Assembly: GCA_022844165.1 (NCBI GenBank)
Contig: JALHMH010000013.1
Location: forward strand, 54,045-118,044
Direction of reading: 5' to 3'
Length of the DNA stretch: 64,000 nucleotides
Source of the DNA: Lysobacterales bacterium
Lineage (GTDB): Bacteria > Pseudomonadota > Gammaproteobacteria > Xanthomonadales > SZUA-5
Below, one piece after another: positions 21,101 to 31,247 of this stretch; position 1 is the stretch's first letter; each line of letters begins with the position of its first letter. Below the pieces are notes generated by a model, which saw only the letters and a program-made list of their open reading frames with translations, searched no databases and was not told the DNA's origin. Both the position numbers and the translations under genes were made by a program.

Positions 21101-24100
21101 TTGACAAATGACTCGGTCGAAATCACTGGCAGCTCGTTCAATAACGAACCTGTCGGTGCAACCGACGTTTGTGACAGCAGTTCCTGAAGGTCTGCGACTT
21201 CCAGCGGCACCGAACCATCCGGCTGCTCGTGAGCCGAAAACTCGACACCAATTGTCTCTTCCGTCGGCAGGGAGAATTCAAGATCCCCCTCGATCTGCGC
21301 CACCTCAGCCCGACCACCAGCATCCTCACCGACCTGCGCCGACGTCTGCCCCGCTGGCGAGTCGTCGGCGAGAAAAGCGTCTTCATCGAATGGAATAGCG
21401 ATGATTTCTGCGATCTGTCCGGCCTGGAGATCTGATTCCGTTGCGAGCTCGCCGGCGCCGCTATTTGGTTCTTCCTCCTGCCACGAACTGAAGCTGTCAA
21501 CAGGATCCACTGTTGCCGCGTCTGCGTCAGGCGAAACCATCGCACCATCGCCAGCGGCATTGTCCGCGTCGAACACCAACGCGACGTCTGGCTCTTCGAC
21601 GATATCCAGGATGGCCGGCTCCGACAAGGCTGACCGTGCCGGCTCGTCCGCCGCCGCCGATTCGACGGTGTCAACTTCGTACCAAGGCCTGGCAGACGTC
21701 TCAGGGTGCTGTTCATCCAGATCGTGTATGCCATAACCTTGGTAGGGATGGTCCGGCGCAGGCAAGCCATCGCGCAACGCCACCACGCGATCGGCCAAAA
21801 ATTCCGTGGAACTGACCGTCAGGTGGTTTTCCAACGAATGCATCGTCGCTTCAATGCAATTGGCGGAATCGCGCAGCGCCTCAACCCCTTCGAAACTCGG
21901 CTCGTGTCCTTGTGCGCGGAGCCGTTTCAAATAGCCCTCCAATGGCCCAACGAACCTTGTCAAAACAGGCAAGTCGACCATCGACAAAGCGCCATTCATC
22001 GTATGAACGGCTCGAAGCAACTCTTCAGTCACAGGCGGTGGTGACGCCAACAATTCCGCTTCAGCAAGAAAGCGACGCATCGTTGCCACATGAGACGTAA
22101 TCTCACTGCTTAGGATTTCCATCAGCATCGGATCAACATCTAAAGGCGATCCGGCCGAGGGCGTCAGCAAACTATGATGGTCTGCCTCGTAGGGAACTTG
22201 CTGTTCGAGTGCAGGTATGGCGGGCGACAAGGTGCCGACACCGACGGCAACCGGCTCTACGTCGCCATTCGCCATCGAGTGATCGGTTTCTGCCTCGAAC
22301 GCTGCCGACTGAATTTCGCCATCGAAAGCTCCCGCCGCAGCGACCGGCTTGTCAGCCTTGGCCACCGTGGCGGGCGAGGATTTTGGGAGCCAGACCTCCT
22401 GTCCCGACGCCAGCTGGTCCGAAACCCACATGATTGTGCCAATTTGCGGGTCAGGCCGACCCTCTCCCTTTAGTCCGGCCAACATGCTCGGCAACGCTGC
22501 GAGCGCATTGTCCAGAAGATCGAGTATTGCGGGTGTTGGCTGGATAGTCTTGTCGAGCACGCGATTCAACATGTTCTCGATCTTCCAGGCGAACTCTCCG
22601 ATCGCGAGTGCACCAACCAAACGACCACTTCCCTTCAAGGTATGGAATGAGCGTCGCACGGGTTTGAGCTTCTCGAAATCGCCCAAGTCAGACTTCCACT
22701 GAGGATATTGCCTGTTGAGATTGTTAAGCTCTTCCTCCACCTCTTCGACAAACACCTCACGAATCTCATCATCGATTTCGTCCGACGGCATCGCCTGGAA
22801 ACCGACATCCGGAATCGCGAATGTTGTGATAGCCGAATCGACGTTGACGCTGTCTTCGGGCAATGACACCGAAAGCTCGACCGTCTGGTCCGCCGCCGCG
22901 ACGGGCGGCTCCAGGTCCATCGTAAGTGCTGGCGCCTCCAGGTCCATCGTGAATGCCGGCGCCTCCAGGTCAAGTTCATCCACCTTGGCAGGCGCTCTTG
23001 CGTCGACCTCAAAGCTAAACTCAGGATCGGTCTGACCAAGATCCAGGCTCAGATGCTCGTGCTTTGGTGCCACATCGGCAATCAGATCATCCAAACTCAG
23101 AGCCGTGTCGTCTCTGATCGACGCATCGAAAGGCTGGGTCCCGCTTGATAGATCGATGAAGTCCAAATCACTGAGCAAGCTACTCGATCCGGGCGCTTCA
23201 AGCTCCGCAGTGGTCACGCGCAACCCAGACAGCTGGATGTCAGCCGGTTCGGTGGCCGGAGCGATATCGCCGATGAGCAGAGATTCCAGGTTGTCACCGG
23301 GAGCGATATCGACGGCGTCCAGAGCAGCCAATGGCGTGACATCGATGTCAGCAGAAGCAGCACTGGTCGAGGCTACGGTCTCGTCGATGACAGCAGACGC
23401 GGCACTGGGTAAGCGCGAGGGCTCGTCGGCGAAAACGGGCTCGTTCACGAAGGGGCCCATTCCGACTTGATCCCCCAACGAGGAATCGAACAAGGTGTCG
23501 ATATCGACCACCTCCGAGGAAGAGGCGATCATCGAGTCGATCGCAGAAGCATCTGGCAGACCCATCGAATCGTGCTCCGCCGTTGGTTCTGACGCCATCG
23601 GCGATTGGGTAGGGGGCGGGCTGCCAACGCGGTCCGTAGCAAATGCATCGGGAAATCTGGGGAAATCACTTGCTTCTGGCGCAACTTCGAGAATTTCGTC
23701 GCTATCGGCGGACAGGTCTGCGCCATCGACCGGCAATGGCCAGTAGCCGAGCGCCTCAAGACTGCGACGGGTCACGTCAAGAATCTTGTCGCGATTCCGA
23801 CGCCCCTCCTTTACAGCCTCCAAGTAAAATTCGATGGAAGCGATCGCATCGGCCATCAAGTCCAATTGATCGCCCGAAGGAACTCTGCGATGTTTTAACA
23901 GCTCGACTTCCGCGAAACGAACCACACCACTTAGAAGCTCGGCAGCGTCCGGGAGATTCAACATCCGCATTGCACCGCTAATTTCATCCAGTAGCCGCGG
24001 GATTTGTTCGATCTTGCTGTGATCCCATGGCGACTCAATGAACGCTACGATGTCTTGTTTGGCCTGTTGAATATTGGCAGACGCTTCCTTTGTGGTCGCA

Positions 24101-25437
24101 TCAAGAATCTTTCGAACCTCAGCTTGCGGCAGCTCAAAACCGCCAGGTGCAGCTGCCTCTGGTTTCTGCTCCGCACCCAGGCGCTCGATGTGGTCATCCA
24201 GCGAGCTTTCAACGTAGAGCAAGGATCCTGCGACATCCAGCAGCACGCTCTCGTCTGCAGACTGCCGACCCTGAACGATGCGTTCGAGAACTTCCTTTTG
24301 GTCGAGCACTACGCGTCTTGGAACACCCAATCCCAGCATGCCGAGCGTATCAGCCACGCGATGCAGCGCTTCACTCTGAGAGGCAAGTTCCTCTACGTTG
24401 GTACTGCCAGTCCGTAGGTAAAGATCGAAAGCATCCTTGATCCGCAACAAGTCTTCCTTAATTGCGGTGCCAACGGTGTCAAGGAGCGCACGATTGTGAC
24501 CGCTCAACGCGCCGCGTGCATGGTCAAGTTCAGATTGGCTCGGGATCAGCTTATCGAGTTGGTAAACCTGCTTGACTTCCGCAACTCGCGGGGCGCTCGA
24601 AGTCGATTGAGCAACGTAATACAACAGCCCTTTTGTGAGCTCCGTTGGTGGCTGAGCCGAAAAAGCCGGCTCCCCGGCATCAACGAGTCTCTTTATTTCG
24701 CGATCAACACGACCGATGAGCAGCTTCAGCGCCACCGAAGCGTCAACGCTCTTCAGGAGCACCGCTTCAAGTGCGGCACCAGCGACCCAGAACAGTCGAC
24801 GCGCGTCGAGCTGTACACACATCGTTCTGAGGCGATCAACTGAAGCAATCAATCGTGTCACATTCCCATCAATATCCTCGCCCTTAAACCACTTGAGCAG
24901 TCCAAACTGAAATGCAAGTCGAAGGCGACCTCCATTCGCTGCCAAAAGCGGTTGTGGCGTTGGCAATTTCGCACCAGCTGCACTGACCGGCAACGCCGCG
25001 CTGAGATCCGGCGAAAACAGAGCGGTTTCGCTGAGCAGCTTTTCGCCTCGGCAGGCTCTCAGATCATTCAGTAATGGCAAAAGAACAATCGGAATGTCGC
25101 GGTGCCCACTTTGCAAGCGCTCCAGGTAGTCCGGCAGCTGCACCATGCCACGCATCAGCACAGTGTATGCATCCTCAGCTTGTTTGATCTGGCCATCCAG
25201 CAAACCGAGCGCTAACCGCTCCATTTCCTCGACGACCATCGCGGCGCCGTACAATTCGACCATGCGCAAAGTGCCCTGCACCTGGTGCAGGTAACTGGCG
25301 CAGAAACGCATCTGGCTCTTGTCGGAAGTGTCTTCGACATAGGCTTCCAGAGCTTGCTGAGCTTGCTTGAGCGTGTCGTCCAGCTCCTGCTTAACCCAGG
25401 TCAGCGTGGTGAAATCGATGTCGTCTTGAAGCCTCAT
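18115..25437 (-). CDS. chpA: Giant hybrid CheA-type kinase with multiple Hpt domains and C-terminal REC (ChpA/PilL)
   Basis: 2440 aa; Hpt motifs FHTLKGSGRLVGA, VHTMNGALSMVD, LHTLKGGARMAGL; CheA core NSLAHGIESPDVRR, DDGGGMNRDAIRRKA, VAGRGVGMDVV; CheW-like region; REC LVMVVDDSITMRK...ILLDIEMPRMDGYE. Confidence 0.95.
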   Translation of the reverse strand: MRLQDDIDFTTLTWVKQELDDTLKQAQQALEAYVEDTSDKSQMRFCASYLHQVQGTLRMVELYGAAMVVEEMERLALGLLDGQIKQAEDAYTVLMRGMVQLPDYLERLQSGHRDIPIVLLPLLNDLRACRGEKLLSETALFSPDLSAALPVSAAGAKLPTPQPLLAANGGRLRLAFQFGLLKWFKGEDIDGNVTRLIASVDRLRTMCVQLDARRLFWVAGAALEAVLLKSVDASVALKLLIGRVDREIKRLVDAGEPAFSAQPPTELTKGLLYYVAQSTSSAPRVAEVKQVYQLDKLIPSQSELDHARGALSGHNRALLDTVGTAIKEDLLRIKDAFDLYLRTGSTNVEELASQSEALHRVADTLGMLGLGVPRRVVLDQKEVLERIVQGRQSADESVLLDVAGSLLYVESSLDDHIERLGAEQKPEAAAPGGFELPQAEVRKILDATTKEASANIQQAKQDIVAFIESPWDHSKIEQIPRLLDEISGAMRMLNLPDAAELLSGVVRFAEVELLKHRRVPSGDQLDLMADAIASIEFYLEAVKEGRRNRDKILDVTRRSLEALGYWPLPVDGADLSADSDEILEVAPEASDFPRFPDAFATDRVGSPPPTQSPMASEPTAEHDSMGLPDASAIDSMIASSSEVVDIDTLFDSSLGDQVGMGPFVNEPVFADEPSRLPSAASAVIDETVASTSAASADIDVTPLAALDAVDIAPGDNLESLLIGDIAPATEPADIQLSGLRVTTAELEAPGSSSLLSDLDFIDLSSGTQPFDASIRDDTALSLDDLIADVAPKHEHLSLDLGQTDPEFSFEVDARAPAKVDELDLEAPAFTMDLEAPALTMDLEPPVAAADQTVELSVSLPEDSVNVDSAITTFAIPDVGFQAMPSDEIDDEIREVFVEEVEEELNNLNRQYPQWKSDLGDFEKLKPVRRSFHTLKGSGRLVGALAIGEFAWKIENMLNRVLDKTIQPTPAILDLLDNALAALPSMLAGLKGEGRPDPQIGTIMWVSDQLASGQEVWLPKSSPATVAKADKPVAAAGAFDGEIQSAAFEAETDHSMANGDVEPVAVGVGTLSPAIPALEQQVPYEADHHSLLTPSAGSPLDVDPMLMEILSSEITSHVATMRRFLAEAELLASPPPVTEELLRAVHTMNGALSMVDLPVLTRFVGPLEGYLKRLRAQGHEPSFEGVEALRDSANCIEATMHSLENHLTVSSTEFLADRVVALRDGLPAPDHPYQGYGIHDLDEQHPETSARPWYEVDTVESAAADEPARSALSEPAILDIVEEPDVALVFDADNAAGDGAMVSPDADAATVDPVDSFSSWQEEEPNSGAGELATESDLQAGQIAEIIAIPFDEDAFLADDSPAGQTSAQVGEDAGGRAEVAQIEGDLEFSLPTEETIGVEFSAHEQPDGSVPLEVADLQELLSQTSVAPTGSLLNELPVISTESFVNAEVELDRWLSDDSFDPAELAIADEIGELIASGELSSARPDAVSMDDVLALTTPVDDVEAVPLANLDVVAIEVTEAEDEQDDFSTLAKAPGSETGELLSDFAGQSETSSGAIFELASEHDGVEADEAMELAQAALGDNPSVPEFSRVSGDAKEEHLKDAETTQDLRDAVGETAEPEGGDDRDTDPPGALNLPDVDLELLDIFVEEGVDILDHADGMMARLRESPEDRETVAALQRDLHTLKGGARMAGLTPIGDLSHAMESLFEAIAQGDRKATRPAIESLERAFDRLHGMVQRVRARQAIALPENIIARIEMVLEGREAELLSQEVSTPVSVPAVPETKLVAAQTAEAERVAPPPAARPSAKRKTQLDEDEATARAAQQELIRVRADLLDNLVNFAGEVSIYRSRLEAQMGGFRFNLVEFEQTVLRLRDQLRKLEMETEAQILSRFQRETEQSGGTEFDPLELDRFSTLQQLSRALAESVSDLVSIQNLLDDIARQSETLLLQQSRVSSDLQEGLMRTRMVPFESLVPRLRRILRQTATELGKKAQLRVEGTQGEMDRTVLERMTAPFEHMLRNSLAHGIESPDVRRVRGKAEEGAVSIRVSREATEVLIQVVDDGGGMNRDAIRRKAIERGLMNPEAQLSDRDIYQFVLEAGFSTADEVSKVAGRGVGMDVVASEVKQLGGSLELDSDPGQGTRITIRLPFTLAVAQAVLVRLGEATFAIPMTSITGVTRMPRKELDRRLEQKQLEIAYGGETYQIYDLGDLLRSPVNHSLEETQVPMLMSRTGDQRAAIRVSHVIGSKEVVVKSAGAQLSSVPGIFGATIMGDGRVVVILDLAPLVRHGVALRQAPELAAALELLEPLPEPATRRQPLVMVVDDSITMRKVTTRVLERADFDVFTAKDGLDAVEQLQDRLPDVILLDIEMPRMDGYEVATYIRNDHRLKHIPIIMITSRTGEKHRQRAMEIGVDRYLGKPYQESDLLKNVQEALTAGHANVH

Positions 25438-25656
25438 CCGCGGACTCCTTTGTCCCGGCCAAGTTTAGGACGCCTCGAAAGTCGTCCGACAGACTGGCTG
25501 ATGGTCGTCGGTTGTTGACTGGCGCGAACCGGTGTTCGGTCGAACCGCGTCAACATGCCTGAACCTTCAACCCAAGCTTTCCATAGCTCTTTGTGCAACT
25601 AAACAACGTGTTGCGTTTCTTCCGTATTTCCAAGGGCAATTCACGAACCACTGCAC

Positions 25657-27693
25657 TCAGCTCGGCAGCTTGAAGTCGGCGACGGATCGACGAAGGTCAG
25701 CTGCCAATTGGGCCAGATTGCCGATCGATTCTGCCGTCTGGCTCGCACCAACGGAGGTCTGGGTGGTAATTTCCTGAATCACGTTCATCGTTGCTGAGAT
25801 GTTCGTCGCAGCTGCAGATTGCTGACGCGCCGCTTGCGAAATGTTCTGAATCAAATCCGCGAGATCGTTCGATACCTTTTCGATCTCACCCAGCGCCAAA
25901 CCGGCGTCTTCCGCAAGGCGAGCGCCCGCAACCACTTCTGCGGTGGTTTGCTCCATTGAGCTCACCGCTTCGTTGGTATCGGACTGAATGGTCTGGACCA
26001 GCGTTTCGATTCGCTTGGTCGCGTTTGAGGCGCGTTCCGCAAGGCGCTGAACTTCGTCCGCGACAACCGCGAACCCGCGACCAGCCTCGCCAGCGGAAGC
26101 CGCTTGAATAGCGGCATTGAGTGCCAGGATGTTGGTTTGCTCGGCGATGTCATTGATCAACTCGACGATCGACCCAATTTCCTGCGACGACTCACCGAGG
26201 CGTTTAATTCGCTTCGACGTCTCTTGAATCTGGTCGCGAATATTGTCCATTCCCTGGATCGTCTGGCGCACGATCGCCGCACCCTTACCGGCAATTTGCA
26301 CTGAGCGTTGCGCCACGTCCGCGCTTTCCGCCGAGTTGCGCGACACTTCGTCGATGGATACCGCAATTTCGTTGATTGCCGCTGAGGCAGAGGTGATCTG
26401 CTGGGCCTGGTGCTCTGCAGCTTCGGCAAGGTGCATCGCAGTCGCCTGCGTTTCCTGTGCGGCTGCAGCGACCTGGACAGCGGTTTCGTTAATCGTTGTC
26501 ACCAAGCTTCGCAGCGCTTCAACTGCGAAGTTAATGGAGTCAGCGATTGCCCCGGTGATGTCTTCGGTAACGGTCGCTTTGACGGTCAGGTCTCCCTCGG
26601 CGAGCGATCCCATCTCGTCCAGGAGGCGCAAAATGGCTTCCTGATTACGCTGATTGAGGTCGGCCGTAATCTTGTACCGTTTCGCCTGATCTCTATAGAT
26701 CAAAATTGCCAACAGGATGAGTGCAATAGCAGCGAGCGCGCCAAACACGATCGCTGCGCGAACCGATGGGAAGAGGCGCTGGTTGACCTGATCCGCATAG
26801 GCGGCCGAAAGAACTTCCGCATTTTCGAGGAGCGCTTCGCTGTCCAATGACACCGTGTTCGCTGCCTCGCGGACGTCGATCAAGTCAACCGAGCCTGTCG
26901 TGATGGCTTCCACAAACTGGCCCAGCTCCTGGAATGTCGTATAGATGTCTGCCAGCAAATTGCGGATTTGCGGCGCTTCGACCGGGCGGATCCCGGTATT
27001 CGCATCGCCGTTCTGCAGGCCGTCCAGGACCTGCCCGAACAACGCCGCATCACGATTGAAACCGTCCGCAGCTGTCGACGCCGTTTGACCACCTTGAAGA
27101 ACTTCGTTCAAGCGACGCAACATGCGGTCTGCCAGCGTCACCTGGCGTCCCGCGACATAAATCTGATCCTGAGTTGCGCCCCGGTCAGCGAGCAATTGTG
27201 CGACCTGATCTGAGCGCGATTGAAGCAACGGGATCTTGGTCTGAAATTCAGCCGCCGTCGCGTTCAACTGCTCAATCACATCGCGACGCGCCAAAATCAC
27301 GTCCGACGCTTCTTGGATCGGTGCCCAAGTTCCCTTGACCTGGTCGAGCGCGGTCTGTACGTCCGGATTCTTTCGAATCGACGGCACGCCCTCTTGCGGA
27401 TCGCCGTCCTCGAGCTTTTTCAAGTGCGACTGGATAGTCGCCTTGATATCGCTCAATTCGTCGAATGCCTCGTCGCGACCGCCCGCCGCTTCGGCCGCGA
27501 ATTTCGCCAACTGCTGCGAGAGCACGCGTATGTCAGTCGACAGACTGATTGCGGCGCGGTCTTCGTTGTTGTTTACGTTGGAGAAAATGAAATTCGCGAT
27601 CAAGCCGATGAGGCCGCCAAGCAAGACCACCACAAGGATGGCAAGCATGGTTGAAGATTCGCGCTGTTGGATTCCGCCGCCCGCCGCACTCAT
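25657..27693 (-). CDS. pilJ: Methyl-accepting chemotaxis protein PilJ (twitching)
   Basis: Hairpin tip [57 protein letters not shown]; two TM segments; gene context. Confidence 0.95.
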   Translation of the reverse strand: MSAAGGGIQQRESSTMLAILVVVLLGGLIGLIANFIFSNVNNNEDRAAISLSTDIRVLSQQLAKFAAEAAGGRDEAFDELSDIKATIQSHLKKLEDGDPQEGVPSIRKNPDVQTALDQVKGTWAPIQEASDVILARRDVIEQLNATAAEFQTKIPLLQSRSDQVAQLLADRGATQDQIYVAGRQVTLADRMLRRLNEVLQGGQTASTAADGFNRDAALFGQVLDGLQNGDANTGIRPVEAPQIRNLLADIYTTFQELGQFVEAITTGSVDLIDVREAANTVSLDSEALLENAEVLSAAYADQVNQRLFPSVRAAIVFGALAAIALILLAILIYRDQAKRYKITADLNQRNQEAILRLLDEMGSLAEGDLTVKATVTEDITGAIADSINFAVEALRSLVTTINETAVQVAAAAQETQATAMHLAEAAEHQAQQITSASAAINEIAVSIDEVSRNSAESADVAQRSVQIAGKGAAIVRQTIQGMDNIRDQIQETSKRIKRLGESSQEIGSIVELINDIAEQTNILALNAAIQAASAGEAGRGFAVVADEVQRLAERASNATKRIETLVQTIQSDTNEAVSSMEQTTAEVVAGARLAEDAGLALGEIEKVSNDLADLIQNISQAARQQSAAATNISATMNVIQEITTQTSVGASQTAESIGNLAQLAADLRRSVADFKLPS

Positions 27694-27742
27694 CCTAAGC
27701 TCCCCTACTTCGTTACCGTGCAATACTCATGAACGCAGATCG

Positions 27743-28297
27743 TCAAGCCGACGCCTGCATGAAATCCGGCGCCCGCATCAGCTCCATGATGCTGAAAAGG
27801 CCCCAGACCGATTGTCCAACTCGATACTCATTCTCAATGAACCGGCTGACCGGCGAATCCGCGTACACATCCACACCACGCAACTGCTCATCGACGAAAC
27901 TGCGTTGCCCCAGGACCTCATCAACCACCAATCCCACTGCTCCGCTCGCCTGGCGAACAACAAGTACGCGAGTACGTTCGGTCACCCGAAACGGTTCGCC
28001 TTCCAAGAACCCGCGCAAGTGGACAACGGTCACGAGATTTCCGCGGACGTTTGCGATGCCCAGCATCCACGCCTTTGTCCCAGGGACCGTGGTGATCGAG
28101 GGAAACATCAAAATTTCGTTCACTTCATCGATCGCGCTGACGAGGAAGGCATCGCCCAGACGGTAGGCAATTCCTCGCCACAGGCCCGGTGCGTCGAGCT
28201 GCTCAGGCAACCCGGCGACATGGGCGAGCGAACGCCTTTCGTAATCGAGCAAGATCTCGAAGGGGTTCAGCGCAGCAATTTCAGGCAGATCGATCAC
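27743..28297 (-). CDS. pilI: CheW-domain protein PilI
   Basis: WMLGIANVRGNLVTVVHLRGFLEGEPF...VRQASGAVGLVVDEVLGQRSF; context between pilH and pilJ. Confidence 0.92.
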   Translation of the reverse strand: MIDLPEIAALNPFEILLDYERRSLAHVAGLPEQLDAPGLWRGIAYRLGDAFLVSAIDEVNEILMFPSITTVPGTKAWMLGIANVRGNLVTVVHLRGFLEGEPFRVTERTRVLVVRQASGAVGLVVDEVLGQRSFVDEQLRGVDVYADSPVSRFIENEYRVGQSVWGLFSIMELMRAPDFMQASA

Positions 28298-28327
28298 AGC
28301 TGATAGTCCCCTTGTCCCCTACAGCAA

Positions 28328-28696
28328 TCAGGCCGCGGCAATCAAATTTTGGATTCTCTGAACCAGATCGCGCTCAACCGGCGGTTTGGAAATAAAGTCC
28401 TTCGCGCCTTGACGCATGCCCCATATACGGTCCGTTTCCATGTTCTTTGTGGTGACAATAATGACAGGAATCATGGAAGTCTCCGGGTCCCGGCTCAGCG
28501 TCCGGGTCGCTTGAAATCCGTTTGTTCCTGGCATGATGACATCCATCAGGATCAGATCCGGCCGCTCCGAGCGCGCCTTTGCGATCCCTTCCTCGGCATT
28601 CGCCGCACTGATCGTATTAAAACCCGCTCGTTCAAGCATCGCACTCAGAACGCGCACGTCTGTTGGCGAATCATCTACGATCAGAATCCGAGCCAT
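28328..28696 (-). CDS. pilH: Response regulator PilH
   Basis: MARILIVDDSPTDVRVLSAMLERAGF...LILMDVIMPGTNGFQATRTL...SKPPVERDLVQRI. Confidence 0.94.
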   Translation of the reverse strand: MARILIVDDSPTDVRVLSAMLERAGFNTISAANAEEGIAKARSERPDLILMDVIMPGTNGFQATRTLSRDPETSMIPVIIVTTKNMETDRIWGMRQGAKDFISKPPVERDLVQRIQNLIAAA

Positions 28697-28708
28697 ACCG
28701 CCTACTCC

Positions 28709-29140
28709 TTAGCTCACAGCAGCAGCGCGACCGTCAACATAGCGCCGAATGGCGCCCAGCAACTCTTCTCGCGTAAACGGTTTCGTCAGATATTGCTCGG
28801 ACCCGACAATTCGGCCTCTTGCCTTGTCAAACAGTCCATCTTTGCTCGACAACATGATGACCGGTGTGCCCTTGAAGACCTGATTATTCTTGATCAAAGC
28901 GCACGTCTGATACCCATCCAGGCGCGGCATCATGATGTCGACGAAAATGATCTGCGGGTGATGATCTGAGATTTTGGCCAGAGCCTCGAATCCGTCCGTC
29001 GCGGTCACGACGTCACAGCCCTCCTTCTTCAGCAAGGTTTCAGCGGTTCTTCGAATCGTCTTACTGTCGTCGATCACCATGACACGAAGGCCCGCGAGGC
29101 TGCCCTTGTTCTGCAATTCGTCCACATGCACCTCCGCCAA
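28709..29140 (-). CDS. pilG: Response regulator PilG
   Basis: GLRVMVIDDSKTIRRTAETLLKKEGCDVVTATDGFEALAKI...FVDIMMPRLDGYQTCALIKNN. Confidence 0.95.
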   Translation of the reverse strand: MAEVHVDELQNKGSLAGLRVMVIDDSKTIRRTAETLLKKEGCDVVTATDGFEALAKISDHHPQIIFVDIMMPRLDGYQTCALIKNNQVFKGTPVIMLSSKDGLFDKARGRIVGSEQYLTKPFTREELLGAIRRYVDGRAAAVS

Positions 29141-29380
29141 TCAAATAGCTCAATTCCGCAACCGAAGGCCTTGTTGCATGCACTTTCGGCTTCTTGCTGG
29201 TTGGTCCAACCCAAGAAGCTCTCTAGCCAAGCCTCAACCGGTTGTCAAGTTTGTCTTGTAAGTATTTGTGTTCGCAAGGATTGCTAACGGCAATCAGCAC
29301 CGCTTAGCGCCAAAGCGCAACAGATGACGCATCATACATTGGACCATCGCCTAACCAACTACTTTTCTGAAGGGGTCTTT

Positions 29381-30328
29381 GTGCAAAAACGACTTGCGGT
29401 GCTCATGGACCCTATCGAGCACATCCTTCCATACAAAGACTCAACTTTCGCGATGATGCTGGAGGCTCAGCGCCGAAGCTACGCCGTGCATGTCGTAAAT
29501 CAGGGTGGCCTGTCGATGCGTAATGGTGATGTCTGGCTGCAATCCCGTGAAGTCCGCTTGTTCGACAGTACCCAACATTGGTTTGATGCAGGCGAGTTTG
29601 AAGATGCAGAGGCGATTTCGTTCGATTTTATCTTCCTGCGAAAAGACCCGCCGTTCGACGCAGACTATCTGTATGACACGCAGATCCTGGACCGCGCCGA
29701 AGCGCGTGGCGTTCGCGTTGTCAATCGCCCTGCGGCGCTGCGTGACGCCAATGAGAAGTTGTTCACCAGTTGCTTCCCTGCCCTTTGCCCGCCAACACTC
29801 GTCAGTCGCCGACCGGAGCAGCTGCGCGCCTTTGTTGCGGAACACAAAGCCTGCGTCGCCAAAGTGCTGGACGCGATGGGAGGCGCGTCTGTCTTTCGCG
29901 TTGATTTAGGCGACGCGAATACCAACGTCATCTTCGAAACCCTTACGCGCGAGGGCCGCCGAGCAACCATGATTCAACGCTTCATCCCCGAAATTGCCGC
30001 CGGAGACAAACGAATACTGATGATCAACGGCGACCCTGTAGACTTCGCGCTGGCACGAATCCCAGCAGAAGGCGAGTTCCGAGGCAACCTTGCGCGTGGC
30101 GGAACGGGACGAGGGCAGCCACTGACCGAATCGGACCGCAAGATTTGCGCTCTGGTTGGGCCAGAACTGCGTCGACGTGGCTTGTGGTTCGTTGGCCTTG
30201 ACGTCATCGGCGAATATCTGACGGAAGTCAACGTGACTTCGCCGACATGCATTCGAGAGTTGGACGCACAGTTCGGCCTGAATATCGCCGGCCTGCTCTT
30301 TGACTTCCTCGAACAGGAGCTAACGTGA
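29381..30328 (+). CDS. gshB: Glutathione synthase
   Basis: LAVLMDPIEHILPYKDSTFAMMLEAQRR, FLRKDPPFDADYLYDTQILDRAE, INVTSPTCIRELD-like VNVTSPTCIRELD. GTG start assumed at 29381 (ATG alternative 29324). Confidence 0.95.
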   Translation: MQKRLAVLMDPIEHILPYKDSTFAMMLEAQRRSYAVHVVNQGGLSMRNGDVWLQSREVRLFDSTQHWFDAGEFEDAEAISFDFIFLRKDPPFDADYLYDTQILDRAEARGVRVVNRPAALRDANEKLFTSCFPALCPPTLVSRRPEQLRAFVAEHKACVAKVLDAMGGASVFRVDLGDANTNVIFETLTREGRRATMIQRFIPEIAAGDKRILMINGDPVDFALARIPAEGEFRGNLARGGTGRGQPLTESDRKICALVGPELRRRGLWFVGLDVIGEYLTEVNVTSPTCIRELDAQFGLNIAGLLFDFLEQELT

Positions 30329-31179
30329 GTGATGTGGCAACGCATGATCGACTGTCGATGACACTGACGTTCGCGGCGATCCTCCACGCGATTGCAATTT
30401 TCGGCATCGGTTTTCGTACCGACCGGGACCCGGTTTCGGTACTGCCTTCATTAGATGTGATCCTGGTCCAATCGGCGACCTCAGAAACGCCAGACAAAGC
30501 GGATTTTCTGGCAAATGCTGTGCAGGCTGGCGGCGGTAACAGCGATGAAGCCAAGCGCCCAACGGAGGTGTTCTCATCGCCCCTGCCGAGACCTGAAGCA
30601 GGCGTTGCGCCTGTTCCGATCAAGGCCGGGGCACCGGATCCTATCACCGCGCCACACCGGACGCCGGTCCTGTCGACTTCGGACGCGGATGTGCAAGTTG
30701 CGCGTATCGAACCGGATGCGAACAAGCCCCGCCGAACGCTGCCAAAAGCCGACACACTGATGGAACGCAGTGCTGATGTGGCGCGTCTGGCAGCAGAACT
30801 CGATCGGCGTACCCAAGCCTATGCCAAGCGCCCTAAACGGAAGTTCATTTCGGTCAATACCCAAGAGTACGTGTATGCCAACTACATGGCAGCCTGGGAA
30901 GCGCTCGTCAAGCGGGTGGGAACACTCAATGCCGGGGAGTTGGATCGACGAAAGCTACGCGGCGACCTTGTTGTTACTGTCGCCATTCGCCGCGACGGTT
31001 CTTTGGACGGGATCGACATTATCCGCTCCTCAGGTCATCCACTCATCGACGAAACAGCGCTAAAGACGATCGAGCTGTCAGCGCCGTTCTCACCCTTGCC
31101 ACGGCTTGCGGACGAAGTGGATGTATTGCACATCACTCGAACCTACGTGTTCTCTGATGGCGATCTGACCATGAAGTGA
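30325..31179 (+). CDS. Energy transducer TonB
   Basis: N-terminal TM, Pro-rich middle, C-terminal LRGDLVVTVAIRRDGSLDGIDIIRSSGHPLIDETALKTIELSAPFSPLP. Confidence 0.88.
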   Translation: MSDVATHDRLSMTLTFAAILHAIAIFGIGFRTDRDPVSVLPSLDVILVQSATSETPDKADFLANAVQAGGGNSDEAKRPTEVFSSPLPRPEAGVAPVPIKAGAPDPITAPHRTPVLSTSDADVQVARIEPDANKPRRTLPKADTLMERSADVARLAAELDRRTQAYAKRPKRKFISVNTQEYVYANYMAAWEALVKRVGTLNAGELDRRKLRGDLVVTVAIRRDGSLDGIDIIRSSGHPLIDETALKTIELSAPFSPLPRLADEVDVLHITRTYVFSDGDLTMK

Positions 31180-31247
31180 CAACCGTAGAGTGATTGCGGA
31201 TGTTTGTCGATCTGGATCAGGCGCGTTTGGCCGGAATGCCGGCCAGA

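Noticed and set aside
18232-24910. Many plus-strand ORFs of 60-184 aa opposite chpA/chpB
   Set aside because: They are antisense to a well-supported coding frame, have biased composition typical of GC-rich shadow frames and show no recognisable domains.
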